From: Methanobrevibacter sp.
Lineage (GTDB): Archaea > Methanobacteriota > Methanobacteria > Methanobacteriales > Methanobacteriaceae
Assembly: GCA_031261945.1 (NCBI GenBank)
Contig: JAISIQ010000028.1
Coordinates: 1-6,317 of the forward strand
Length of the DNA stretch: 6,317 nt
Reading direction: 5' to 3'
Under the pieces are notes generated by a model that worked only from the letters and a program-made list of their open reading frames with translations, had not been told where the DNA came from and made no database searches. Below are positions 1 to 6,315 of the stretch, piece after piece. How positions within the stretch are numbered: the stretch's first letter is position 1; the number at the start of each line of letters is the position of its first letter. A program made the position numbers and the translations under genes.

Positions 1-13
1 AATTTCTATAATT

Positions 14-48
14 TTTTAGTTCAAAGCTATTTTAGTTCAAAGCTAAAA
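14..48. repeat. 16-bp tandem repeat with short hairpin
   Basis: The 16-mer TTTTAGTTCAAAGCTA occurs twice head to tail, at 14-29 and 30-45, with no mismatch. The second copy runs into AAA, so TTTTAG (30-35) and CTAAAA (43-48) can pair as a 6-bp stem around a 7-nt loop. A second small tandem, CTATTAAAT at 52-60 and 61-69, follows directly. Function is unknown. It lies about 200 bp beyond the stop of the minus-strand Asn-rich gene, so a role in ending some transcript is possible but not shown. Confidence 0.7.
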
Positions 49-95
49 TTTCTATTAAATCTATTAAATTCATAATATTATAAATTATTATAAAT

Positions 96-105
96 AATAG
101 CTATT
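96..105. repeat. AATAGCTATT palindrome, intergenic copy
   Basis: First of seven exact AATAGCTATT sites, the others being at 460, 1639, 4555, 5038, 5131 and 5629. Four further ATAGCTAT octamers are at 277, 308, 685 and 1142. This is the only exact copy outside a gene, and it is extended to a 12-bp palindrome. The over-representation is described under the findings. Confidence 0.8.
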
Positions 106-180
106 AGCAATTTTCTAAACGTAATTGTAATTTAATTTCTTGTTCTATATAAATGTTTATAGAATTTTTTCATGAAAATT

Positions 181-197
181 AAAAAAAAAATAAAAAA
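181..197 (-). terminator. oligo-T transcription terminator (putative)
   Basis: Read on the minus strand, this is T6-A-T10, starting 50 nt after the TAA stop of the Asn-rich gene. Archaeal RNA polymerase stops at U-rich tracts without needing a hairpin, so this is the most likely end of the fumarase beta / Asn-rich protein transcript. The palindrome at 167-178 lies just beyond it. The assignment rests on sequence only. Confidence 0.5.
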
Positions 198-246
198 TTA
201 AACTATCTACTTAACTAAATCAAAATATTTTTAATAATATGCATAA

Positions 247-1269
247 TTAATTTAACTTAAAAAAACTCTCAATAACATAGCTATCTATTTGATTTCCTTC
301 CCAAGCAATAGCTATATCTGAATTATTTAATCTGAAGTAAGCTATTGTTTTTGGACCCCTCCATCCTTCTTGAGAATATTCACCATATGATATAAATCTT
401 ACTTCATTTCCTAATATCATAAGTGTTTTATCACTAATAACATTTCCATTAGAATATTCAATAGCTATTCTATTATTAAAAGAATTAGTAGAATATTTAG
501 AGATGTTAGAACTGTTAGAAGAATTAGAAGTGTTAAGATTATTAGGAGTGTTAAGAGTGTTAGGAGTGTTAGAAGAATTACTAATATTAATAATTTCTAT
601 ATCAAAAGAACCATTTTTAGATCTTAATTTAGAAAAATCATTATAATCAAATAAATCAACAGTAGAATTTCCAACATAAGCTAAATAGCTATCATCATAA
701 ATATTAGAAGAAGAATAAGAAGAAGAAAGAGAATCAGAACTATTAGAATTATTAGAAATGTTAAAACTATTAGAAATATTTAAATTATTAGAAACAATAG
801 AAGCATTAGTAAAATCAGTTTTATCGGAAATTCGTTTAAAATCCATATATTCAGATTTAATAAAACATTTAAAACCATGAATAGTAAGTTGAGAATATCC
901 TTCTTTAGGATTTGATGAACTTTGATTTGATATATTTTGATTAGAAGAATTTATAGAAACAGAATTATTATAATCATTATTAATATTACTACCATTACTA
1001 TAATTATTAATATTCATATTATTATTATTATTATTATTAGAATTACTATAATTATTAATTCCATTAGCTATTTTATTAAAAGTATCTGGAGAAGAATAAG
1101 CAATAGCCGCTCCTATTAATATTATTAAAGTAAATATAATCATAGCTATTGGTAAAGCATTACTTTTTTTAATAGATTTAATAGCTTTCTTATTGTCATC
1201 ACTATCTCCATTATATCCATTATATTTATCATATTTATCTTTAAATCTATTCTTATCCTTTTTAACCAT
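247..1269 (-). CDS. Asn/Ser-rich single-pass membrane-anchored surface protein, function unknown
   Basis: Not assigned to a family. From the ATG at 1269 it has 340 residues. GGTG at 1275-1278, 5 nt upstream, supports this ATG over the TTG codon just before it. The N terminus (about 1-37) is rich in Lys and Asp and probably cytoplasmic. One hydrophobic segment follows (about 39-59), so the rest is predicted to lie outside the cell by the positive-inside rule. The outer part alternates between folded-looking blocks (about 122-155, 194-227 and 266-340, the last with Trp, Gly and beta-type patterns) and low-complexity linkers rich in Asn and Ser (about 70-121, 156-193, 228-265), including seven Asn in a row from an (ATT)7 microsatellite at 1018-1038. 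About 21 N-X-S/T sequons are visible. It starts 66 bp after fumarase beta on the same strand and may share its transcript. A surface or wall-associated role is inference only. Confidence 0.75.
   Translation of the reverse strand: MVKKDKNRFKDKYDKYNGYNGDSDDNKKAIKSIKKSNALPIAMIIFTLIILIGAAIAYSSPDTFNKIANGINNYSNSNNNNNNNMNINNYSNGSNINNDYNNSVSINSSNQNISNQSSSNPKEGYSQLTIHGFKCFIKSEYMDFKRISDKTDFTNASIVSNNLNISNSFNISNNSNSSDSLSSSYSSSNIYDDSYLAYVGNSTVDLFDYNDFSKLRSKNGSFDIEIINISNSSNTPNTLNTPNNLNTSNSSNSSNISKYSTNSFNNRIAIEYSNGNVISDKTLMILGNEVRFISYGEYSQEGWRGPKTIAYFRLNNSDIAIAWEGNQIDSYVIESFFKLN
497..595 (-). repeat. 9-bp minisatellite coding Asn-X-Ser/Thr-type triplets
   Basis: On the plus strand TTA recurs every 9 bp at 497, 506, 515, 524, 533, 542, 551, 560, 569, 578 and 587, eleven steps in register, with consensus TTAGRAGTG. 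Nine bp is three codons, so on the minus strand each unit encodes a triplet such as NIS, NSS, NTP, NTL or NTS. This makes one of the three low-complexity linkers of the Asn-rich protein, about residues 225-258. Length change by whole units would keep the frame. Confidence 0.8.
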
Positions 1270-1335
1270 CAATACACCATATTTATTTTAATAATTCAAA
1301 TTAAATAATCCAGAATATAATCAATTGAATAAAAA

Positions 1336-2025
1336 CTACTTAAATATATTGTTTCCATCTGCATCCATAGCTACAATTAATGGACCAAAATTATCAACTT
1401 CTAATTCCCATATTGCTTCAGGAATCCCTAAATCAAGCCAATGAACATTAGCTATTTCTTTTATAGAATCTACATATAAAGCAGCACAACCACCAACAGC
1501 AACTAAATATACTGCTCCTTCTTCTTTAAGAGATTTAGCTACATTGTCATCCATTCCTCCTTTTCCAATGATAATTTTTGCTCCTTTCTTTATTACCTCT
1601 GATTCGTAAGGATTCATACGCATACTTGTTGTTGGACCAATAGCTATTATATCAAAATCTGGTTTTTCTTGAGAAGAAGTATTATTTCTCTTTATTATCG
1701 GACCTGCATGAAAAATAGCTGTTCCTTCTAACTCACAAGGTTCTCCTTTTTCAATTATCCTTTGATGAGCTTGATCTCTAGCTGTTAATACTTTACCAGA
1801 AATATGAACAATATCTCCAATTTTTAAGTCTTTTATCTCAGTTAAATTTCCAATATCTTTCAATTTTTCATTTCTTTCCTTTTTTCCTTTATTCTTTCCT
1901 TTTTCTTTCTCCTCCTCTTTCCTCTCTCTTTTTTCCTTTCCTTTTGCAGCTTCTTTTCCTTTCTTTCTATCTTTCTCTAAATCTTCAGATTTAATAGGAC
2001 AAATAATCTTTTTAATATTATTCAT
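1336..2025 (-). CDS. fumB: Fumarate hydratase class I, beta subunit (C-terminal-type domain)
   Basis: Beta half of two-subunit Fe-S fumarase, which interconverts fumarate and malate in the partial TCA cycle of methanogens; it needs an alpha subunit, not in this window. Family features are clear from the ATG at 2025 (229 residues): [11 protein letters not shown] (67-77), TARDQAH (81-87), GPTTSMRM (130-137), IGKGG (153-157), VGGCAAL (177-183) and [13 protein letters not shown] (198-210). R83, T132, T133, R136 and K155 match by spacing the residues I recall as substrate-binding in class I fumarase structures. This start is preferred over the ATG at 2070 (244 residues) because AGGTGA lies 4 nt upstream, whereas no such site precedes 2070. 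Odd: about 48 mostly Lys/Glu/Arg residues (17-64) separate the N-terminal PIKSEDL from LKIGD, which I expect to be almost adjacent in relatives. The beta subunit of tartrate dehydratase is a less likely alternative. Confidence 0.92.
   Translation of the reverse strand: MNNIKKIICPIKSEDLEKDRKKGKEAAKGKEKRERKEEEKEKGKNKGKKERNEKLKDIGNLTEIKDLKIGDIVHISGKVLTARDQAHQRIIEKGEPCELEGTAIFHAGPIIKRNNTSSQEKPDFDIIAIGPTTSMRMNPYESEVIKKGAKIIIGKGGMDDNVAKSLKEEGAVYLVAVGGCAALYVDSIKEIANVHWLDLGIPEAIWELEVDNFGPLIVAMDADGNNIFK
1871..1945. repeat. homopyrimidine/homopurine tract inside fumarase beta
   Basis: On the plus strand 1892-1945 are 54 consecutive pyrimidines, and 1871-1945 contain a single purine (A at 1891). The minus-strand mRNA is therefore purine-only here and encodes the Lys/Glu/Arg-rich insertion, about residues 27-52. 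Such tracts are prone to slippage and can form triplex DNA. The purine run also includes strings that resemble internal ribosome binding sites. Confidence 0.85.
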
Positions 2026-2029
2026 AAAT

Positions 2030-2035
2030 TCACCT
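2030..2035 (-). promoter_or_regulatory. ribosome binding site deciding the fumarase beta start
   Basis: The minus strand reads AGGTGA, a 6-base match to the archaeal Shine-Dalgarno GGAGGTGAT, 4 nt before the ATG at 2025. The in-frame ATG at 2070 has no comparable site. This favours the shorter 229-residue protein. Confidence 0.75.
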
Positions 2036-2099
2036 GAATTCCCTTTTAGTGTATTTATTATATTTAGCATATAATGTTAGAACAATGTTAGAATCAAAT

Positions 2100-2160
2100 A
2101 TGTATTAAAAATGTATTAAGATGTATTAAAATTTATTAAACTGTATTAAAATATATTAAA
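2100..2160. repeat. six phased 10-bp direct repeats upstream of fumB
   Basis: The consensus is ATGTATTAAA. Copies start at 2100, 2111, 2121, 2131, 2141 and 2151, so spacing is one helical turn (11, then 10 bp each). They lie 75-135 bp upstream of the fumB ATG. On the minus strand each reads TTTAATACAT, and TTTAATAT-like versions resemble archaeal TATA boxes, so the array could include the fumB promoter, a bent A/T segment or a multi-site operator. Confidence 0.7.
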
Positions 2161-2363
2161 TTATAAATATTAGAATTATTCCATAATTATTAATATTATC
2201 AATATAATTATTATTACTACTATTACTACTAATATTACTACTACTATTACATTTATTTATTGTTTTTAATATTATATTAAATATTATAATAATCATTATA
2301 ATAAGTATAGTTAAGATGATTATAATTATTATAAAAATAATTATTAAAATTATAAACATTATA

Positions 2364-2390
2364 TAAAAAATAAAAATAAAAATAAAAATA
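2364..2390. repeat. TAAAAA hexanucleotide repeat
   Basis: Three exact TAAAAA units (2371-2388) are flanked by near copies on both sides. They lie between the AT desert and the DUF2070 promoter. Probably simple-sequence DNA; no function is evident. Confidence 0.6.
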
Positions 2391-2442
2391 ATATAAAAAA
2401 TAATATTAATTTAATATTTATAATAAAAAATTATAATAAAAA

Positions 2443-2450
2443 CTATATAA
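2443..2450 (+). promoter_or_regulatory. TATA box of the DUF2070 gene (putative)
   Basis: CTATATAA, preceded by the A-rich stretch AATAAAAA that could serve as the TFB recognition element, lies about 58 bp before the ATG at 2508. Archaeal transcription starts about 25 bp downstream of the box, which would put the start near 2472 and give a leader of about 35 nt. The direct repeat AACGAAAGAA (2449-2458 and 2462-2471) lies between the box and the predicted start, where a repressor would block initiation. Confidence 0.45.
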
Positions 2451-2497
2451 CGAAAGAAAGAAACGAAAGAATAAATACAGAATAATAAAGAAAAATC

Positions 2498-2501
2498 GAG
2501 G
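2498..2501 (+). promoter_or_regulatory. ribosome binding site of the DUF2070 gene
   Basis: GAGG lies 6 nt before the ATG at 2508 and supports that start over the later in-frame ATG four codons downstream. Confidence 0.55.
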
Positions 2502-2507
2502 ATTTCT

Positions 2508-4331
2508 ATGTCAAGTATGAGTAATGTTGCAGGATTATCCAAATATATTAGAACATTCCCAAATACAACAATATCTGTATTTAGTATGATATTTATTAGT
2601 TTTATAGCAGGATCCATGATTTTTTTAATAAATTCTGTAGAAAGCCTTACTATTTTAGAAAAAATTCTTTATGGAGGGGCTTTTGGTTTTGGAGCTTTTG
2701 GTATTAGTTCTATTTTTGCTGGAGCTCTTATTCAGCAATTTCTAAATACAATGAAAGGAATTAATTTAAAAACAAAACACTCTATGCTTTTATCATTAAT
2801 TTCAATGACAATACTTGTAATTGTAACAATTAGTGGAGCCCTTATTTCCACTATGTTTAACTTAGATTTATTTGTAAATTCCATTGTTTTTGGTTGTGTA
2901 TTAATATTCGCCTTTTTAATTTTTGTATTATGGAGTACTTCAAGTATAGGCCTCATTAAATCAGCTATTACTTCATTAATCCAACCATTATTAGTTTTAG
3001 CCATGTTAATAGTGGTTACTTTCCTTGGAAATGCTGAAAATATAATTCAAATTGGAATAGCTTCTGTGTTTATAAAGCTAATAATAGCTAATATAATTTT
3101 CCTTTTAGCTATTTATTCATTTATTAAAGTTATTGAATCACCTTTAAAGAAAAACTTAGGAGTAGGATTGTTAGAACTAATAAGTCTTCTTATAGCTCAT
3201 ATTGATGAAGGTTCCAGATCTCTTGAAAAGGTATTTGAAGATATGGGAGAACCAATAGACACATTAGTTGGAACCATTAGTTTTAAAGGAAAAAATGGGA
3301 TAAAATCTCTTTTTATAAGTCCTTGTGTTCATCCAGGACCTCTTGGAGGAATTGGAGGATCAAATATGCCCACAATTCTTGCAGAGAGGTTTGATAATTT
3401 TACTATGGTAGCACATGGTCCTTCAACCCATGATTTTAATCCTGTTTCAATAAAAGAAATTGATAAAATAGAATTTGCTATAAAAAAAGGGTTAAATGAA
3501 ATGAATTATAGTCCTTCTGCAAGTAAATTTGTTAGATATAGTGAAGAAAATGCTAAAGTAGGAGTTCAATTTTTTAATGACGGAATAGTTCTTTTAAATA
3601 CATTTGCACCAAATGGTAGTGATGATATTGAATTTGGTGTAGGATTATCCATAATGACTCAAAGTAGAAAACATTGTAATGTTAAAAATAGTATTATTGT
3701 AGATTGTCATAATTCTTTCAATGAAGAAAAAGGTAGAGTTTTACCCGGAAATCCTGAAGTTTTCCAACTATTAGATACAATTGATAAAATAGAATGTAAT
3801 GCTAATCGTTCTGATATAAAAGTAGGTTGTAGTCAAGATTTAATGGAAGATTTAGATAAAAGTAATGGTATTGGAGAAAGTGGGCTTAAAGTAATGATAA
3901 TAGAAGTTCAAAACCAAAAAACAGCTTATGTATTATTAGATTCTAATAATATGGAAATTGGATTTAGGGAAGAAATAATTAAAAATGTTTCTGATTTAGA
4001 TATTGATGAAATAGAAGTTATGACCACTGATACCCATTCTGTAAATACATTATCAAATGGATACAATCCAGTGGGACTTAGTAAAAGAAAAGAAATAATC
4101 GAATATATTAAAAATACTATTAATAAAGCTATTGAGGATTTAGAACCTGTAGAAGTTGGAACTTCTACAAATAGAATTAAAGGACTCAATACATTTGGCC
4201 CAAATAATTCAGTAGAATTAGTTTCAACAATAAGTTCCATTGTAGCTGTTAGTAAAATAGTAGCTCCAATAATATTTATTTTAGCTATTTTATTTGTAGT
4301 AATTTGGATTTTCTATCTACCTATTATTTAA
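2508..4331 (+). CDS. DUF2070 family membrane protein, possible neutral-ceramidase-like lipid hydrolase
   Basis: 607 residues, typical of this archaeal family. About six hydrophobic segments lie in the first 210 residues (roughly 22-42, 52-76, 93-116, 123-142, 158-175, 185-207), then a soluble domain (about 215-575), then a C-terminal membrane segment (about 583-604). The soluble domain carries motifs rich in possible metal ligands: SPCVHPGPLGG (271-281), AHGPSTHDF (302-310), VDCHNS (398-403) and TTDTHSVN (506-513). From memory, the COG covering this family is described as a predicted membrane-associated lipid hydrolase of the neutral ceramidase superfamily; the His/Asp motifs are compatible, but activity and substrate are unproven. 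In an archaeon the target would more likely be an N-acyl lipid or wall-linked amide than a ceramide. It has its own promoter region, runs divergently from fumB and converges on rqcH. Family assignment is firm; function is inference. Confidence 0.88.
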   Translation: MSSMSNVAGLSKYIRTFPNTTISVFSMIFISFIAGSMIFLINSVESLTILEKILYGGAFGFGAFGISSIFAGALIQQFLNTMKGINLKTKHSMLLSLISMTILVIVTISGALISTMFNLDLFVNSIVFGCVLIFAFLIFVLWSTSSIGLIKSAITSLIQPLLVLAMLIVVTFLGNAENIIQIGIASVFIKLIIANIIFLLAIYSFIKVIESPLKKNLGVGLLELISLLIAHIDEGSRSLEKVFEDMGEPIDTLVGTISFKGKNGIKSLFISPCVHPGPLGGIGGSNMPTILAERFDNFTMVAHGPSTHDFNPVSIKEIDKIEFAIKKGLNEMNYSPSASKFVRYSEENAKVGVQFFNDGIVLLNTFAPNGSDDIEFGVGLSIMTQSRKHCNVKNSIIVDCHNSFNEEKGRVLPGNPEVFQLLDTIDKIECNANRSDIKVGCSQDLMEDLDKSNGIGESGLKVMIIEVQNQKTAYVLLDSNNMEIGFREEIIKNVSDLDIDEIEVMTTDTHSVNTLSNGYNPVGLSKRKEIIEYIKNTINKAIEDLEPVEVGTSTNRIKGLNTFGPNNSVELVSTISSIVAVSKIVAPIIFILAILFVVIWIFYLPII

Positions 4332-4338
4332 ATAAGAT

Positions 4339-6315
4339 TTAAGAATCAACAATATCACATTTACCTGAAGGTAAAACTCTCACTACATCATCTAAACTTA
4401 TTAAATTATCTTCATTTATATTATGTAGTATTTTTTTAGCTATTGCTTCTTTTTTTGTATATCCTGGTTTTATTATAACATAATTATCGCTGTGAGCTTT
4501 TACAGCATCTATTGGTCCTGCCATTATCCTTTTTCCTTCATAATCAACGATTCCAATAGCTATTTTCAAATTTACTCCCCTGATATGATTTCTATGACCC
4601 CTAACTATGAAAGAACCTTTAGCTACAAATTCTCCAGATTCTGGTGTTTTAGAAACTTGATCAGGACTTACCCAATATACATCTTGTGTTCCATAACCTT
4701 TTGACCAAGCAGATGAAAATGAAGCTGCGAAAATAGCTGATTCTTTAAGAGTATTTTCATCTACATCATTCCCTTCAGTTTTAATAGCTACTGATGGAGC
4801 ACCATGTATATCTGAATGTAAATATATGTCATTATTATCTAAATATTTTTTAACTACTGTTTCATTTGTATTAGCATCTCTTCCACCAATAACTAAAAAA
4901 TTATCTGAAGTTAAAAACCATCGAAGTTTTTCAAACCATTTAAGGTCTTTTTTGACTCTTTTTTGAGGAACCATTATATTTTCAATAGCCACATCTCTTT
5001 TTTCTTCCATATCCTTTAATTTCTTTTTTGTATTTTCAATAGCTATTAAAGCTCCTTTTATTTTATTTTTTGCTTTTTTAGCTTTTTCATAAAAATTATT
5101 TGCATTTTCTGGAATAGATTCTTTTGAATCAATAGCTATTTTTGTTTCTTCGATGTCTAAAACAAGATTTCCTAATTTATCCATAGATTCAAATATTTCT
5201 GCTTCTTTCATACCTTCTTTTTTTGCATTTTTTAAGGTTTTAGCTATTTCTTTCCAAGAATATTCCTTTGATCTTGCATCTTTAATAACATTGAGAAGTT
5301 TTTCTATCTCTTGATAATGAGTATAGATGAGTTCACCTTTTATTTGAGAAGTTTCAATTGTTTTTTCAAAATCTTCTACTGTTTCTTCTTGTATTTTAAG
5401 TCTTTTTGAATATCTTTCTACTTTTTTATTCCAAATATTTTCTTGAACAGACTGTATTTCATTTTTTACCCTTTTTGAATAAAATTCATCTGCTGCTTCA
5501 TTATACTCTGAGAAATATTCTTTAGTTTCATTATTTGTATTATATATTTCAAGATCAAGTGGAACAACATCTTCTTTTTTACCAGAAACTATATTTGGTC
5601 TGAGTTCATGATTTTTTAATGGAGTGAAAATAGCTATTATTGTTTCATATAGTTTAGCTATTTCTTCTTCTGTTAAATCATGCGCTTGTTTTGTTTTATC
5701 AATATCTGCTCTTAAAACTATTTCTTCAGAATATACTCCCCCTAATCCACTACGAGCCAATGTTCTTATTAAATCAGTGTTAGATTCTTTAAATAGCTGT
5801 TTTAATTCTTCTTGTCCTTTTTTTTCTAATAAAAGTGGATTTATTCCTCTTTCAGGAGGATATTTATATTCTTTTTTAGAACTAATATCTCTATCACTCC
5901 ATTGTTTTCTTTTCAATGGAAGAATAATATTTCCTTTTTCATCAAGTAAAATTATATTTCCTTTCGAAAATAGCTCAATTACAAGAGTAAAAACTTCATC
6001 CTTTTTCATTTTAATTTCAACAACTCTATCAAAACTATGTTGTTTGATAGATAAGACATTTGCTCCTTTTAACTTTTTTCTAAGAAGCATTGGAAATGAT
6101 GGAGGAATTTTAGGATTATTAAGAGGATATTGAGTTTTGTGAATTCTTACTCCTGCTTGAAATACCACATCCACCCTACCAGTTCCAGATACATGAAATC
6201 TCATTATGACTGTATCTTTTCTTGGTTGAAATGATTTATCTACTCTTGCTCCTTCAAGAAGCTCATTTAATTCATAAGTTATGGCATTTATATCCACATT
6301 TGACATTGTTTTCAT
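4339..6315 (-). CDS. rqcH: RqcH / NFACT family ribosome quality control protein (Rqc2 homologue)
   Basis: 658 residues, usual for archaeal NFACT proteins. The family binds stalled large ribosomal subunits with peptidyl-tRNA and, in bacteria, recruits tRNA-Ala to add alanine tails marking the nascent chain for degradation. Domains in order: NFACT-N (about 4-180) opening with [17 protein letters not shown] and carrying the DR motif D96-R97 needed for tailing in Bacillus RqcH; a helix-hairpin-helix-like part (about 182-230, [10 protein letters not shown]); a coiled-coil arm (about 283-345 and 405-445); NFACT-R/DUF814 (about 458-575) with [10 protein letters not shown] and [13 protein letters not shown]; and a C-terminal piece (about 580-658) with GPIDAV and KPGYTKKEA. 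No eukaryotic-type NFACT-C is evident. The ATG lies 2 bp from the window end, so the ribosome binding site and promoter cannot be seen; an ATG three codons later is an alternative start. Convergent with DUF2070, 7 bp apart. Older annotations call such proteins fibronectin-binding. Confidence 0.94.
   Translation of the reverse strand: MKTMSNVDINAITYELNELLEGARVDKSFQPRKDTVIMRFHVSGTGRVDVVFQAGVRIHKTQYPLNNPKIPPSFPMLLRKKLKGANVLSIKQHSFDRVVEIKMKKDEVFTLVIELFSKGNIILLDEKGNIILPLKRKQWSDRDISSKKEYKYPPERGINPLLLEKKGQEELKQLFKESNTDLIRTLARSGLGGVYSEEIVLRADIDKTKQAHDLTEEEIAKLYETIIAIFTPLKNHELRPNIVSGKKEDVVPLDLEIYNTNNETKEYFSEYNEAADEFYSKRVKNEIQSVQENIWNKKVERYSKRLKIQEETVEDFEKTIETSQIKGELIYTHYQEIEKLLNVIKDARSKEYSWKEIAKTLKNAKKEGMKEAEIFESMDKLGNLVLDIEETKIAIDSKESIPENANNFYEKAKKAKNKIKGALIAIENTKKKLKDMEEKRDVAIENIMVPQKRVKKDLKWFEKLRWFLTSDNFLVIGGRDANTNETVVKKYLDNNDIYLHSDIHGAPSVAIKTEGNDVDENTLKESAIFAASFSSAWSKGYGTQDVYWVSPDQVSKTPESGEFVAKGSFIVRGHRNHIRGVNLKIAIGIVDYEGKRIMAGPIDAVKAHSDNYVIIKPGYTKKEAIAKKILHNINEDNLISLDDVVRVLPSGKCDIVDS
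4431..4456 (+). terminator. oligo-T tracts probably ending the DUF2070 transcript (putative)
   Basis: The plus strand carries T7 at 4431-4437 and T7 at 4450-4456, the first long T runs after the DUF2070 stop at 4331. Archaeal polymerase terminates at such U tracts. Both lie within the 3' end of the convergent rqcH gene, where they are Lys codons (about residues 621-628), so the DUF2070 mRNA would overlap rqcH antisense by about 100 nt. Confidence 0.35.

Larger units (their letters stand above)
1..246. other. AT-rich intergenic region
   Basis: No open reading frame of useful length is visible on either strand. The stretch holds the 16-bp tandem repeat, one copy of the window-wide palindrome (12 bp, TAATAGCTATTA, 95-106), a perfect 12-bp palindrome TTTTCATGAAAA at 167-178, a TATA-like string (CTATATAAA, about 145-153, plus strand) with no gene behind it, and the oligo-T tract that probably ends the upstream minus-strand transcript. 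Confidence 0.6.
2026..2507. other. divergent AT-rich intergenic region between fumB and the DUF2070 gene
   Basis: About 480 bp separate the two divergent starts. From the fumB side it holds the fumB ribosome binding site, a 10-bp direct repeat AATGTTAGAA (2073-2082 and 2084-2093), the phased ATGTATTAAA array, a long stretch almost free of G and C (about 2161-2450) with ATT/ACT triplets (2206-2250) and TAAAAA units (2364-2390), then the DUF2070 promoter and leader. A hydrophobic 67-codon frame on the minus strand (2156-2359) has no ribosome binding site and looks like a by-product of base composition. No RNA gene was recognised. Confidence 0.7.

Noticed and set aside
14..69. Start of a CRISPR array or attachment site
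   Set aside because: The 16-bp copies are directly adjacent with no spacers, and there is no integrase, cas gene or tRNA nearby.
172..201. Tiny plus-strand frame (ATG, nine codons, TAA) behind a TATA-like string
   Set aside because: Nearly all Lys from the A-rich tract, no ribosome binding site. The tract is better explained as the minus-strand terminator.
937..1119. Plus-strand Ile-rich frame of 60 codons
   Set aside because: Antisense to the Asn-rich gene; Ile runs are the complement of Asn codons (AAT/ATT). No start signal.
2156..2359. Minus-strand 67-codon frame with an Ile-rich hydrophobic start and Ser/Asn-rich end
   Set aside because: No ribosome binding site, composed almost only of AT-rich codons in an A/T desert, and no recognisable family. 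The hydrophobicity follows from ATT/ATA triplets.
2161..2450. Replication origin
   Set aside because: AT richness alone is not enough. No origin recognition boxes with G runs and no orc1/cdc6 gene are present in the window.
3926..4240. Minus-strand 104-codon frame inside the DUF2070 gene
   Set aside because: Lies opposite conserved DUF2070 motifs, has no ribosome binding site and is rich in Ser/Leu/Ile as expected for an antisense frame.
97..5637. ATAGCTAT sites as restriction sites of an AGCT-cutting system
   Set aside because: Host restriction sites are usually avoided, whereas these are in excess. No restriction or methylase gene is in the window.
5624..6133. Plus-strand frame of 169 codons inside rqcH
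   Set aside because: Antisense to a clearly conserved NFACT-N coding region and without similarity to anything I recognise.
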